Notes: a model not told the origin generated them from the letters alone. A stretch of 58,382 nucleotides of DNA from Ruminococcus sp. (GCA_022768065.1 JALELS010000003.1:1-58382), one strand, 5' to 3'. Numbered from the stretch's first letter, positions 8,121 through 17,164 are shown. Program-made: numbers and translations.

Positions 8121-8540
8121 ACCGTGTCTCAGCCTCCCTTTTCAATGGAGCCTAAAAACACCTCTGCTTTTGTTTCGCTTCAGCCGCTTTTTTCACTCTT
8201 CTCATTTTGCTCCAAACAGCCTCTTTTGCAAAGCAAATCAGCCTCCCTTGTAAAGGGAGGTGGGTTGCCGTCAAGGCAAGCCGGAGGGATTTCTTGGGAG
8301 TATATGGAATTTGAATAGAAAGCGCATTACTTTTTAATCCCTCAGTCCGCTCGTGAACTCGCGTCCAGCTCCCTTTTCAAGGGAGCCTAATAAAACCCTC
8401 AGTCTGTTCGCTATGCTCACAGCCGGCTCCTAACCGGAGAGTGTCCCCTTTGTCACTTTGTGACATTTCCCCACACCGTGGGGAATCACCCTTTACAATG
8501 AAGCCTTTTTAGGGTTATTACCTTTTTAGGGAGCCTATTA
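8121..8540. repeat. Cluster of composite palindromic repeats (second)
   Basis: Same family as at 58-835, mostly in opposite orientation: GCCTCCCTTGTAAAGGGAGG near 8241, the spacer with GGAATTTGAATAGAAAG near 8306, AATCCCTCAGTC arms, and the CCCCACACCGTGGGG hairpin near 8471. A tail with CTCTGCTTTTGTTTCGCTTC (near 8162), then CAGCCTCTTTTGCAAAGC, is the reverse complement of 540-615. The gap 7967-8571 holds nothing else beyond the 29-bp tandem repeat. Confidence 0.85.
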
Positions 8541-8571
8541 AGGTGAACATATTAAGAGGAACAGGCGAAAA

Positions 8572-9852
8572 TCAGATTTCCGTGCCGCCGACGGGGCGAA
8601 TGTAGAGTACGTAGCACGTTCCCTCGCCGAAAATGCTCTCCATTATGCTCTTGTAATCCTTTAAAAGGTCGTTCGGGACGAAAGCCTGAATTGTGCCGGC
8701 AAATCCGCCGCCGTGAACGCGCCAAGCTCCGCGGCCCTTTAAGATACTCTCGGAAACCGCAAGCGCAAGGGAAACGGGCTGAACTGACGGCTGTTTCACC
8801 GAGAATACATTTTGATTGTATTTATATGATGATGCGCCGCTCTCCAAAATATACTTCTTGAATGTCTCGAAATCTCCGCTGCGTAAAGCGTCAACCTCTT
8901 TCAACACTCTCGCATTGTCGGCGTAAAAATGCATGGCGCGGAGTATGGCTCTGTCGCCGACCGCGGGGCGCAGCTCTCTTATTTTGGATTTGAACTCATC
9001 TTCGCTTACCTCGCGAAGAACTTTTTTGCCGAAAAATTCGGCTACGCTCTCCATCTCGGTTCGTATCGCCGCATATTCGTCGGTGAGGTCGGAATGACTG
9101 CCCTTTGTATCGACAATGCAGAGGGAATGTCCGCATTTTTCAAAATCGAAATTGACCTCTTCAATTTCGGGATTTTTCGGGTCGTTGAAATCTATTGTGA
9201 CAAATCCGCCGACGGAGCACGCCATCTGGTCCATAAGTCCGCAGGGCTTTCCGAAGTATTCGTTCTCGGCGAACTGCGCGATTTTGGCTATTGTAACCGC
9301 GTCGACTTTTCCGTCGTTGTAAAGGTAATTTACCATGGTGCCTACAAGAACTTCATATGCGGCGGAGGACGAGAGCCCCGAGCCCGCTATAACCTTGGAG
9401 GCGGTAGTCGCGTCAAAGCCGCCTATCTTGTAGCCGAGCTTTTTAAAGCCTGCGAGAACGCCGCGCACAAGCGCCGGTGAATGACCCGTTTCGTTATGAT
9501 TTACGGAGAGGTCCGAAGCGTCAACCACATCCATGGAATAGCCCTCGGATTTAACTCTTACTATGTTTTCGTCATTTTTTGACGCCGCCGCTATGGCGTC
9601 GAGGTTAATGCCCGCCGCGAGAACTCTGCCGTGGTTGTGGTCGGTATGGTTGCCGCCGACCTCGGTTCTGCCGGGGGCCGAGAAAAGGCGCACCTGCCTG
9701 TCTTTGCCGAAAAGCGCCTCAAACTCGTTTAAAAGGTTTATGTATCTGTCGTACTGCTGTTTTACCGCCTCCTCGGTGACGTAAGCCTTTTTCAGCCTTT
9801 CATCAAGAGAAGAAGAGAGAATTTCTTTTTTAAGGGTTTCGGGAGTTGCCAT
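8572..9852 (-). CDS. galK: Galactokinase family protein
   Basis: 426-residue GHMP kinase. Motif 1 is APGRTEVGGNHTDHN (about residues 59-73), the ATP loop is AGSGLSSSAAYE, the catalytic aspartate segment is CGLMDQMACSVGG, and the C-terminal glycine motif is VHGGGFAGT. Galactokinases phosphorylate galactose at C1 for the Leloir pathway. Here the usual GEHTDY of motif 1 is GNHTDH, so the glutamate that contacts the sugar in characterised enzymes is Asn68. This variant may be a separate clade with another sugar substrate. No galT or galE is adjacent, although galU is at 54047. It lies three bases downstream of the VTT protein gene, so the two are probably cotranscribed. Confidence 0.85.
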   Translation of the reverse strand: MATPETLKKEILSSSLDERLKKAYVTEEAVKQQYDRYINLLNEFEALFGKDRQVRLFSAPGRTEVGGNHTDHNHGRVLAAGINLDAIAAASKNDENIVRVKSEGYSMDVVDASDLSVNHNETGHSPALVRGVLAGFKKLGYKIGGFDATTASKVIAGSGLSSSAAYEVLVGTMVNYLYNDGKVDAVTIAKIAQFAENEYFGKPCGLMDQMACSVGGFVTIDFNDPKNPEIEEVNFDFEKCGHSLCIVDTKGSHSDLTDEYAAIRTEMESVAEFFGKKVLREVSEDEFKSKIRELRPAVGDRAILRAMHFYADNARVLKEVDALRSGDFETFKKYILESGASSYKYNQNVFSVKQPSVQPVSLALAVSESILKGRGAWRVHGGGFAGTIQAFVPNDLLKDYKSIMESIFGEGTCYVLYIRPVGGTEI

Positions 9853-9854
9853 TT

Positions 9855-10652
9855 TTATTTTTCATCCTTTCCCGCCGAAACAGCTTCGGCAGTCTTTTTG
9901 TTTTTGTTGTTGGCGACAATGTCTATAAATTTATTTACCGCGAGTATGGAAACGCCGGATATTGTAAATATAATAACTATCGGCAGCATAAACGCGAGTG
10001 AAAACGGATTGTAGACATGGCGACCTATCATGCTGTAAGAAATAATTTTGGGTGTGAAGCCCAAAAGCGACAGCAAAAGGAATTTCCAATAGTCGTATTC
10101 GAGCGCTCCGTAGAGCTGACTTATGGAATTTATCGGGAAATACGGCACCAATCTGAACAGCACCAAGATCCAGTCGGTACTCCTTTTGCCCGACTCCATC
10201 ATACGGCGGACGTTATCGTATCTCGTGAGTATCTTGTGAATGGTTCCGCCGCCGAGGTGCCTGCCCCAATAGAATTTTATGGTCAAAAGTATAGCCATTC
10301 CCACAAAATTCACAGCCACGGCAACGGGCGTCGGAAAAACCATACCTGCTATGACGCATACCGCGGTTATGGGCAGGGGTATCATCACTTTTCCTATATA
10401 TATAAGGAATATTACAAGTATTACAAGCCACTTGCTCGGAATGGACGCAACCGCCGCCTCAAACTCCGCAAGGCGCGACAAAACCTCTTCGTATGCCGAC
10501 GAGACATCGTTTATCTGCATAAGAAAGGTCAGCACTAAAAGTGCGACCGCCAAAATCAGCAGCACACAGGCTAAAATATTCAGTAGCTTTCTTCGCGTGA
10601 GTTCTCTGTCGGTCAAATCGGTTCCACCCAAAAATTTATTATCGCGGGGCAT
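9855..10652 (-). CDS. TVP38/TMEM64 (VTT-domain) membrane protein
   Basis: 265 residues with about five to six hydrophobic segments. After a charged N-terminus there is a membrane span at about 24-46, then the VTT/SNARE-associated core with P-L-P-I-T-A-V and a VNFVGMAILLTIKFYWGRHLG segment, and RLVPYFPINSISQLYG, the family signature. Members are thought to be lipid scramblases or transporters, but the role in Firmicutes is unclear. A promoter with TTGACC and TAAAAT lies immediately upstream. The start codon has no strong binding site. Confidence 0.85.
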   Translation of the reverse strand: MPRDNKFLGGTDLTDRELTRRKLLNILACVLLILAVALLVLTFLMQINDVSSAYEEVLSRLAEFEAAVASIPSKWLVILVIFLIYIGKVMIPLPITAVCVIAGMVFPTPVAVAVNFVGMAILLTIKFYWGRHLGGGTIHKILTRYDNVRRMMESGKRSTDWILVLFRLVPYFPINSISQLYGALEYDYWKFLLLSLLGFTPKIISYSMIGRHVYNPFSLAFMLPIVIIFTISGVSILAVNKFIDIVANNKNKKTAEAVSAGKDEK

Positions 10653-10670
10653 AGGGATAGATTATATATA

Positions 10671-10699
10671 ATTTTATAACATATTATTTGTAAGGTCAA
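10671..10699 (-). promoter_or_regulatory. Promoter for the VTT protein/galactokinase pair
   Basis: TTGACC (10694-10699) and TAAAAT (10671-10676) on the minus strand, 17 bases apart, just before the VTT gene. The leader would be very short. Confidence 0.55.
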
Positions 10700-10738
10700 A
10701 CAAAATATGAAAATACGAGGTAATTTTTGCCGTTTTTG

Positions 10739-10767
10739 TGTTCAAAGGTGCGAATTTGTGCTACAAT
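10739..10767 (+). promoter_or_regulatory. Probable promoter of the D-2-hydroxyacid dehydrogenase gene
   Basis: TGTTCA (10739-10744) and TACAAT (10762-10767), spacing 17. The -10 is good and the -35 weak. It lies about 75 bases before the start codon. Confidence 0.5.
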
Positions 10768-10774
10768 CACAATA

Positions 10775-10808
10775 GTGCCGCACCAAGCAGGGACTTATAG
10801 TTCGGCAC
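10775..10808 (+). other. Leader hairpin before the dehydrogenase gene
   Basis: GTGCCG (10775-10780) pairs with CGGCAC (10803-10808) across a 22-base loop, in the expected 5' untranslated region. No T run follows, so it is not a terminator. It matches no riboswitch I know. Confidence 0.4.
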
Positions 10809-10842
10809 GGGAAATTAAACTTTACCGAAAGGCGGTTTTTAT

Positions 10843-11805
10843 ATGAAGATAGTCATTCTTGACGGTAAAACGACTAATCCCGGTGATTTGAGTTGGGATT
10901 TTTTAAAGAAATACGGCGAGGTCAAGGTTTTTGACCGCACGCCGCACGAAAAAATTGCAGAGCGCACCTTTGACGCGGACATAGTTGTAACCAACAAAAC
11001 TCCGCTCGGCAAAGAGGAGATAGACAAAATGCAAAACGTGAAATTCGTCGCTCTTTTATCGACGGGCTACAACGTGGTTGACTGCGCATATCTCAAAGAA
11101 AAGGGCATACCGGTTTCAAATATACCGGCATATTCGACCATGGGCGTGGCGCAGCTCGTATTTGCATTTATTTCGGAGCTTGCCGTGGGCGTTGCCATGC
11201 ACTCTGACGCGGTAAAGAGCGGCGAATGGTCGGCGTGCCCCGACTTTTGTTTTTGGAAAAAACCGCTCACCGAGCTTTCCGGCAAAACGATAGGCATAGT
11301 CGGATTCGGAAAAATCGGCGGAGCCGTAGCCGACATAGCCGAGGCTTACAAAATGAACATTATAGCGCTGTCGGGTCACGTTACCGACCAGAGCGCGCGT
11401 AAGAATTTCAGATGGGCAAAGGACCTTGACTATCTTGCGGAAAATTCCGACATTATTACGTTCCATTGCCCCCTTACAAAAGAGACGGAGAAAACCGTAA
11501 ACGCCGAATTTTTGAAAAAGTGCAAAAAGACCGCGTTTATAATAAACACCTCTCGCGGACCGGTTGTTGACGAGCAGGCTCTTGCCGACGCGCTGAATTC
11601 GGGCGAAATAGCAGGCGCCGGAGTTGACGTGCTCTCGACCGAGCCGCCGAAAAAAGACAACCCGTTGCTCACGGCGAAAAACTGCTTTATAACTCCGCAT
11701 ATAGCGTGGGCGGCTTTTGAAACCCGCGAAAGACTTATGGGCATATTCAAGAGCAACATTGAGGCATTTATCGAGGGCAATCCGATTAACGTAGTAAATA
11801 TGTAA
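10843..11805 (+). CDS. D-2-hydroxyacid dehydrogenase
   Basis: 320-residue NAD(P)-dependent dehydrogenase of the glycerate/hydroxypyruvate reductase type. The Rossmann loop GFGKIGG is near residue 152. The three catalytic residues are Arg in NTSRGPVVDE, Glu in STEPP and His in ITPHIAW. The N-terminal half is the usual substrate domain, ending GYNVVD. The start has AAAGGCGG upstream. It is the only plus-strand gene left of dnaA, alone between divergent VTT and convergent serine-rich genes, with its own promoter and a shared terminator. The substrate is probably glycerate, hydroxypyruvate or a similar 2-keto acid; sequence alone does not decide. Confidence 0.9.
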   Translation: MKIVILDGKTTNPGDLSWDFLKKYGEVKVFDRTPHEKIAERTFDADIVVTNKTPLGKEEIDKMQNVKFVALLSTGYNVVDCAYLKEKGIPVSNIPAYSTMGVAQLVFAFISELAVGVAMHSDAVKSGEWSACPDFCFWKKPLTELSGKTIGIVGFGKIGGAVADIAEAYKMNIIALSGHVTDQSARKNFRWAKDLDYLAENSDIITFHCPLTKETEKTVNAEFLKKCKKTAFIINTSRGPVVDEQALADALNSGEIAGAGVDVLSTEPPKKDNPLLTAKNCFITPHIAWAAFETRERLMGIFKSNIEAFIEGNPINVVNM

Positions 11806-11946
11806 CGGAAAAACACACCCTGCATAAATTCGCATTTTCCCCGCAAAACGCACCGTCAAAGGGAACTTTTATAAAAATCGGAGCGCAAAGCCCTTTAATC
11901 CGTTTTAAACATTTTCTTTTTACTTATCCTTTTACTTATCAATTAA

Positions 11947-11989
11947 AAAGAGCCGTAAAAACTTTCGTTTTTACAGCTCTTTGTTTTTA
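11947..11989. terminator. Bidirectional terminator between convergent genes
   Basis: AAAGAGCCGTAAAAAC pairs with GTTTTTACAGCTCTTT (one C/A mismatch) around a TTTC loop, with T runs on both strands. It ends the dehydrogenase gene and the serine-rich gene pair. The same stem arms recur at 19247-19298. Confidence 0.92.
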
Positions 11990-12011
11990 TTCGCTTATGT
12001 AAGTGCGTTTA

Positions 12012-13001
12012 TCAATAAACGAAGTTGGTGTAAGCACCTTCAACGTGCATTGCGCCCTTACCGTTAACGCTTACTATAACCTTGATGTTAAGGTCTGTTA
12101 CGTTGCCGTCATAGGAATATTTGAATTCCTTGAGGTTGCCGTCTTCGATAACAACGGTAGCTTTGATATTGGTGTACTCGATTGTAGCGGAGTTTACGCT
12201 TGCAGCGCTTACATAGTTCTTAATCTCGGTAGAAACCTGATCCTGAGTAAGAATGTCGTTTGTAAGTCTTGACATAGCCGTGCTCTTATCCTGCTGCGGA
12301 GAGTTTGCGTTTTCAACTTCAAAGGTGTAGGTGTTGCCGTCAACCTTGAGGTTTTTAAGGTCGCCCGCCTGAAGAGAAGTAGCCTGAAGAGCATAGTTCT
12401 CGCCGTGGTAGTCAATCTGCTCGGCTGCGCTGCCGCCCTTGGTTATATCCATTTCTTTGTCGCCGATACCGATGAATCCGCCAACAACGGAGTTAAGGTC
12501 GGAATTGGAATCGATACCCTGAATGATTTTGTTAAGAGCGCTGGTAACGTTACCAACGTCAACGGGCTGTGTATACTCGGCAGTTCTCGTCCAATGATAG
12601 CCTGCTGCAACTGCCTTAGCCGTAGCTGCGTTTATAGCCTCAGCTGCCGCTGCTGCATCTACGCCTGTTGAAGCTGCTGCGCCGCTGCTGCTGTCGCCGG
12701 TCGAAGCCGATGCGCTGCTCGAAGAAGAAGCGGAAGCGGAAGAACCCGAAGACGAGCTTGATGATGAGCCCGAGGACGAACCCGATGATGAGCTTGACGA
12801 GCCTGTGGAAGAACCCGAGGAAGCTGCTGTTCCGGTTGATGCGGTCTCTTTACCTGCGGTTTTGCTTGCAAGTCCGTAAACACCTGCCGTAAGAGCAAGA
12901 GCTACTACTATTGCCCAGAAACGTACCCAGCCGTTTGAATGTCTGAGCTTTTTAGCTGCTTTCTCTTCGGGGGTAAGTTCAACTTTTTGTTTTTTAGCCA
13001 T
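12012..13001 (-). CDS. Membrane-anchored serine-rich protein, unknown function
   Basis: 329 residues. Layout: a basic cytosolic N-terminus (MAKKQKVELTPEEKAAKK), one transmembrane span at about 26-46, a serine-rich and alanine-rich linker at about 50-110 that should cross the cell wall, and an extracytoplasmic domain at about 120-329 I do not recognise. The last part ends with beta-rich segments. No Cys-lipobox and no catalytic motif are visible. Start supported by AGGGAGAG. It is 50 bases after a gene of the same architecture (13052-13990), with no terminator between, so the two are an operon. Homologous N-termini (MAKKxKVxLTPEE) suggest an old duplication or a shared assembly signal. Confidence 0.8.
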   Translation of the reverse strand: MAKKQKVELTPEEKAAKKLRHSNGWVRFWAIVVALALTAGVYGLASKTAGKETASTGTAASSGSSTGSSSSSSGSSSGSSSSSSSGSSASASSSSSASASTGDSSSGAAASTGVDAAAAAEAINAATAKAVAAGYHWTRTAEYTQPVDVGNVTSALNKIIQGIDSNSDLNSVVGGFIGIGDKEMDITKGGSAAEQIDYHGENYALQATSLQAGDLKNLKVDGNTYTFEVENANSPQQDKSTAMSRLTNDILTQDQVSTEIKNYVSAASVNSATIEYTNIKATVVIEDGNLKEFKYSYDGNVTDLNIKVIVSVNGKGAMHVEGAYTNFVY

Positions 13002-13051
13002 TGATGTCTCTCCCTTTCATTTATAAAGAAGTGATTTTATTTTTTGATTTA

Positions 13052-13990
13052 TTACTCACCGATTATGTATTCATAATCAATGTAAGCCGTACCTGAAAGT
13101 GTTGAGATAGCGACCTTAGCCGACTTGAGGTTAATGAATACCGTATAGGATTCTTTACCCGACTCAACCTTGTTTGACGCGTCGTCTATAACTACGTCAA
13201 TCTTCGGATTCTGGTAAACGAGCTCGATGTCGTTAACGGTAACGCCGGGGAAGTTTGAAACTACGTCGTCGATACCGCCGAGAACGCCGATACCGTGACC
13301 TACGGGACCCTCATGCGCCTGACCGTCTGCACCGTCGGTCTGCTCTTTAAGCTCGATATGTACGGTGGTCTTGCCGCCGTTTGTGGACATTGTAGCGCTC
13401 TTTACGTCGTCTGCCGTGAGCTGCTCAATTCCGCCCGAAAGGCCTGTTGAAGCGGTGTTTTCTTTACCGCTGTTTTTGCTGATGAGCCCCTCGGCAATGC
13501 CCATAAGGCTGTTTACAAGGTTGCTGCTGAAGTTGTAATCGCGGAGAGTCATGTTCTGATACTTCGGAACATCCTCAGAATTGAGAGCCGCGGATTTGAA
13601 CTTCTCTACAACGGCCGCTACATCCGAAGCTGCTGCGGGCGATGCTGCGTCTGCGCCCTGTGCGGTATTTCCGCCGGAAGCGTTGTCACCCGAGGCGCTG
13701 CTCTGAGAGCCGGACTGCGAAGAACCGTTGCCGTTTGCGCTTGTATCCCAATCGGATTTAGTTGCGGGTTTGGTTGTCTGAGCGCTGCTCTGTGCAGGAG
13801 CCGCCGACGCCGCGCCTAAAGTTTTGTTGCTTAATGCCATATAGGTTACGCAATAAACAAGTACTACTGCAAGCATCCATGCTATCGCTCTTTCAAAGGT
13901 TTTGCCGAATATTTTTCTCTTTTCCTTTTTGCGAGCTTTTTTAGCTTCGATCTCTTCGGGAGTTAACGTGACTTTTTCTTTTTTAGCCAT
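13052..13990 (-). CDS. Membrane-anchored protein with low-complexity linker, unknown function
   Basis: 312 residues from the ATG at 13988-13990, which has AGGGG at a proper distance; codons further upstream lack a site. Order: basic cytosolic tail (MAKKEKVTLTPEE..KKARKKEKRK), one membrane span at about 35-53, an Ala/Ser/Gly/Gln-rich linker at about 55-115, and an external domain to 312. The start and architecture resemble the following gene, although the external domains are diverged. A good promoter (TTGACA, 17 bases, TAAATT) lies upstream. I cannot assign a function; an envelope role is inferred from topology. Confidence 0.8.
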   Translation of the reverse strand: MAKKEKVTLTPEEIEAKKARKKEKRKIFGKTFERAIAWMLAVVLVYCVTYMALSNKTLGAASAAPAQSSAQTTKPATKSDWDTSANGNGSSQSGSQSSASGDNASGGNTAQGADAASPAAASDVAAVVEKFKSAALNSEDVPKYQNMTLRDYNFSSNLVNSLMGIAEGLISKNSGKENTASTGLSGGIEQLTADDVKSATMSTNGGKTTVHIELKEQTDGADGQAHEGPVGHGIGVLGGIDDVVSNFPGVTVNDIELVYQNPKIDVVIDDASNKVESGKESYTVFINLKSAKVAISTLSGTAYIDYEYIIGE

Positions 13991-14055
13991 TATTTCTAAT
14001 CCCCTTTCTGACTGTAACGAGACCATCCGTACTAAGATAGTCAAATACACCTAAT

Positions 14056-14084
14056 AATTTACCGTAAAAATACTTAAATGTCAA
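14056..14084 (-). promoter_or_regulatory. Promoter of the serine-rich gene pair
   Basis: On the minus strand TTGACA (14079-14084), 17-base spacer and TAAATT (14056-14061), about 65 bases before the start codon at 13990. Confidence 0.8.
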
Positions 14085-14310
14085 TGAAATATTTAATTTT
14101 TTACTCACAATTTCACAAAAAAGTTATATAAGACGCTCTTTGCGGCGTAAGTTTTGCCGTATTAAGACAATTTCACGCGTTTTGTTTTTTATCGCCGTGT
14201 TTTTTCGGGTTTCGGTCCGCGAGCGCCGCGCGCCGAAACGGGCGGCATTTAATTCAGGTCAAATACCGGTTTGTTTTGATTTTCGCTTTCGTAAAGCTTA
14301 AAAGCGCTCA
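14085..14310. other. Gene-free stretch with one hairpin
   Basis: Part of the 432-base gap 13991-14422. I see no ORF with a binding site. GTTTCGG at about 14209 pairs with CCGAAAC at about 14234 around a G+C-rich CGCG/CGCG core. No function is proposed. Confidence 0.5.
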
Positions 14311-14354
14311 AAAAAACGAACGGTTCGACTGCTGTGCCGATTCGTTCGTTTTTT
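14311..14354. terminator. Terminator of spoIIE
   Basis: AAAAAACGAACG (14311-14322) pairs with CGTTCGTTTTTT (14343-14354), with T runs on both strands, about 70 bases past the spoIIE stop codon. Confidence 0.85.
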
Positions 14355-14422
14355 GCGGCAGGGTTATATTGTAAGGGAGCTTATCGGGCAAAAACCGTAA
14401 AAACGGTCCGCCGAAGCCCGGA

Positions 14423-16750
14423 CTACCCCGCCTTTTTCTTTATATTCAGCGCAATCACCGTTATATCGTCGCAGCGGACATTGCCTTTTGCTTTTTTTGC
14501 GCGGCGGCTGATATTTTTCGCCTCCGCGCTCGCCCTTTTTGCGCCGCCTTTTTGCAGCTCCTCTTTTACCGCGTTGTGGGCGTATTCGTATGCGCCGTCG
14601 GACGCTATAATCACCGTGTCGCCGTTTTCAAGCTGTCCCTCGCACGACGAAAATACCGCGTCGCGCAGTATTCCGGCAGGCAGAGCCGCTTTTTTGATTT
14701 CAAGCAGTTTGCCGTTTTGCCGACGAATGACGGACGGTGCGGCTCCGGCTTTGTAAAACGCCGCCTTGCCCGTATAGAGGTCTATTTTTACTATATCGAG
14801 CGTTGCGAGAGACTCCTCGCGTGATTTTAAAAGCAGAGAGGAATTTACAAGCCTTAACGCGCTCTGAAACCCGAATCCCGCCTTAACAAGCCTTGCCATA
14901 AGTCCCGACGCCATAGCCGAATCGAGAGCCGCACGCGGACCCGTACCCATACCGTCCGAGAGAATTACAACATAATTCCCCCTGCCGTCGTAAAAGCTCT
15001 CAAAGGTATCGCCGCAGAGCTTTTCATTGTCCGCGGGAATCTGCGAAAACGCGCTTTCAACCGAATAGGCGGTCTTTTCGCACAGTTTTATGCATCTGTC
15101 GCCTTTAATAACGGGAAGTTCAAATTCCCTGTCGCACGTCTCGCCGACCGCGTCGCGCAGTTCGCCTATATTAAGGGAAGACGGCGCCGCAGAGAAGGTC
15201 ATTTCGCAGAACATTCTGCCGTTTTTATCTCTGAAGCACGAGACAAATTCAACCTTTACCGAAAACCTGTCCTCGGTATTTTCCCTTATCCGCTCCGCCG
15301 TTTTTGCGTCAAAGCTGATGTCGCCGTTAAACTCGTTTTCGAGGTCGCGCAGCATATCGCTTATGCCGCCGAATTGGTCTGCCGTGACAAGGCGCACCTC
15401 GTCGATTTTTTTATCCGCCGCCTCGGAAAAGGCGACGCCGAAAAACAGCTTTGAATATGTTTCGGCAAAAGATGTCTGCCGTATACATCTGTTTGAAAAC
15501 GGCGACGGGAGCTTATCGCGCGACATCGCACCGCTCTTTTTCAGCGTATCGTACATCTCGTCGAGTGCGTTCTTTGTGTCTCTGAAATTCTGTTCCCAGC
15601 AAAAATCATATCTGCCGCAGCCGCAGCAAACGGAATTCTGAATTTCTATCATAAGCTTTTCGCTGCCGCAATTTTCCATTTCGGAGAGTCTTTTTGAAAC
15701 GGCGCTCACGGAGCGTTCAATATCGTCCACGGCGTTTCTTGCTGCGCGTATTCTGCGCCTTACTTCATCGTTTTCGGCTGAAATATCCGCCGCAGGCTCT
15801 TCGGGCAAGAGAAAATTCTCCGCCTTCATAAACAGACTGTTCGGCAAAAACATAAACACCGCGCACGGCAAGAGAACCTCGATAAGCAAAAAGAGCTTTT
15901 CGCTGCCGCCGCCCGAAAACATATACGCGGTGAGGAACGACACAAAGAACGCAGGCGGCACGGCTCTTCTGCCGAGCCCCGAAAAAGCGCCTGCAAGAAG
16001 TCCGCCGACGGCAAACGAAGCCGAAACGGCTCCCACGTCGGAGCTTATCGCGACGAGCAAAAACGCAAGCATTCCGCTGACGGCGCCGCCCGACTCTTTA
16101 TAAACCGCGGCACAAAACAGCACGCCGAAAGCAATTATCATTCTCGCAGGGGAAACCTCAAATATCGTCACCCCCGACAGCGAACACAGCAGAAGAAAGC
16201 CTACGCCCGAAACAGCCGCCGCGTCTTTAAGAGATACACCGCGCACGGGTTTGCCGTTTTCAAAAATATATTGTGCCGTCGAAAAGAAATACGCAGCGGC
16301 AAACGCGGTTACGCCCTCGCCGAGATATAAAAGAAATGTCTCCGCGGTAAGTCCGTTTGCAAGCAGTACCGCCATTCCCGACAAAAAACACGAGAGAAAC
16401 GCTATGCACGACGGCAAAAGTCTTTTCTTTCGCACTTTTTCAAATTCTCTCATAACGCGCGAGAGAACTCCGGCGCACACGCTCGCCGCAATAAGCCGAA
16501 GCGACGAAACGCTGTCCTGAGTTAAAATATAGCCTGCCGCCGCGCCGAGACCCGACGAGAGTATGTACTTATTTTCAGCCGCCGCGCAAAACGCGACGCC
16601 GAACGGCGCCACCGCCGACAAATTGCTCGCCGAGGAAAACAGCATACCGCATACAAAATACGCTATGTGCATAAGTACGGCTTTTACGGGTTCGGGCAAA
16701 ACAAAATTCTTTCGCAAAACTGCTTGTCCGGTAAAATCGGAATTTCTCAA
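14423..16750 (-). CDS. spoIIE: Stage II sporulation protein E (PP2C-type phosphatase)
   Basis: About 775 residues. The N-terminal roughly 310 residues form about ten membrane spans, a central region with a helical linker follows, and the last roughly 175 residues are a PPM/PP2C serine phosphatase domain with DGMGTG near residue 600, GAAPS and a final RCDDITVIAL. In B. subtilis SpoIIE dephosphorylates SpoIIAA to activate sigma F in the forespore and acts at the polar septum. The central region has a cysteine-rich CCGCGRYDFCW segment. I favour the TTG start at 16748-16750, because GTGGTGATTTT precedes it exactly as it does the mnmE start; two GTG codons nearer 16762 are alternatives. A terminator follows at 14311. 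Confidence 0.93.
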   Translation of the reverse strand: MRNSDFTGQAVLRKNFVLPEPVKAVLMHIAYFVCGMLFSSASNLSAVAPFGVAFCAAAENKYILSSGLGAAAGYILTQDSVSSLRLIAASVCAGVLSRVMREFEKVRKKRLLPSCIAFLSCFLSGMAVLLANGLTAETFLLYLGEGVTAFAAAYFFSTAQYIFENGKPVRGVSLKDAAAVSGVGFLLLCSLSGVTIFEVSPARMIIAFGVLFCAAVYKESGGAVSGMLAFLLVAISSDVGAVSASFAVGGLLAGAFSGLGRRAVPPAFFVSFLTAYMFSGGGSEKLFLLIEVLLPCAVFMFLPNSLFMKAENFLLPEEPAADISAENDEVRRRIRAARNAVDDIERSVSAVSKRLSEMENCGSEKLMIEIQNSVCCGCGRYDFCWEQNFRDTKNALDEMYDTLKKSGAMSRDKLPSPFSNRCIRQTSFAETYSKLFFGVAFSEAADKKIDEVRLVTADQFGGISDMLRDLENEFNGDISFDAKTAERIRENTEDRFSVKVEFVSCFRDKNGRMFCEMTFSAAPSSLNIGELRDAVGETCDREFELPVIKGDRCIKLCEKTAYSVESAFSQIPADNEKLCGDTFESFYDGRGNYVVILSDGMGTGPRAALDSAMASGLMARLVKAGFGFQSALRLVNSSLLLKSREESLATLDIVKIDLYTGKAAFYKAGAAPSVIRRQNGKLLEIKKAALPAGILRDAVFSSCEGQLENGDTVIIASDGAYEYAHNAVKEELQKGGAKRASAEAKNISRRAKKAKGNVRCDDITVIALNIKKKAG

Positions 16751-16897
16751 AAAAATCACCACGCCTTGTTATAATCTGTTTAAAATACGCACTTTAAGAG
16801 ATTATATCCGAGGCGCGGTGAAATAACCGTCGCTAAATGGGAGCGAAAATATTTTTTTATTCGGTTTAAATATGTTTTTCTGTAACAGTCGCTCGAA

Positions 16898-17104
16898 TTA
16901 CGGCTCGACGTCAAACGGCTTCTGCGGAATTACAATGGCGCAGATAACGTAAAACAGTATTCCCGGAAAGCCTGCGGTGAACAAAGTCAGCGCCGCATAC
17001 ACGAGGCGGACTATTGTGGGGTCTACGTTTATATACTCGGCAAAACCCGCTAAAACTCCGCAAATCATTTTGTCGGTATTGCTTCTGTAAAGTTTCTTTT
17101 TCAT
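16898..17104 (-). CDS. PspC-domain small membrane protein
   Basis: 68 residues from the ATG at 17102-17104, which has AAAAGGAG eight bases upstream. It is almost entirely a PspC domain: KLYRSNTDKMICGVLAGFAE, then YINVDPTIVRLVYA and a hydrophobic span ending YVICAIVIPQ. PspC-like proteins are membrane-associated envelope-stress components. It is last of a four-gene run after PadR, DUF1700 and DUF4097 proteins, a combination common in Firmicutes, suggesting an envelope-monitoring module. Whether it is cotranscribed is not certain, as 60 bases separate it from the DUF4097 gene. Confidence 0.9.
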   Translation of the reverse strand: MKKKLYRSNTDKMICGVLAGFAEYINVDPTIVRLVYAALTLFTAGFPGILFYVICAIVIPQKPFDVEP

Positions 17105-17164
17105 AATAAACACTCCTTTTATTATTACACTTTAATATTATATTATCATTTTGCACGGTTTAAA

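Noticed and set aside
8124-8318. 64-residue frame in the second repeat cluster
   Set aside because: Made of the palindromic repeat. A similar peptide (QPLFSL..FCSKQPLLQSKSA) appears in the frame at 55769-56023, which is the same repeat.
16751-16762. GTG start codons for spoIIE upstream of the TTG
   Set aside because: They fall inside GTGGTGATTTT, the same sequence that is the binding site before mnmE, so the TTG at 16750 is preferred; not certain.
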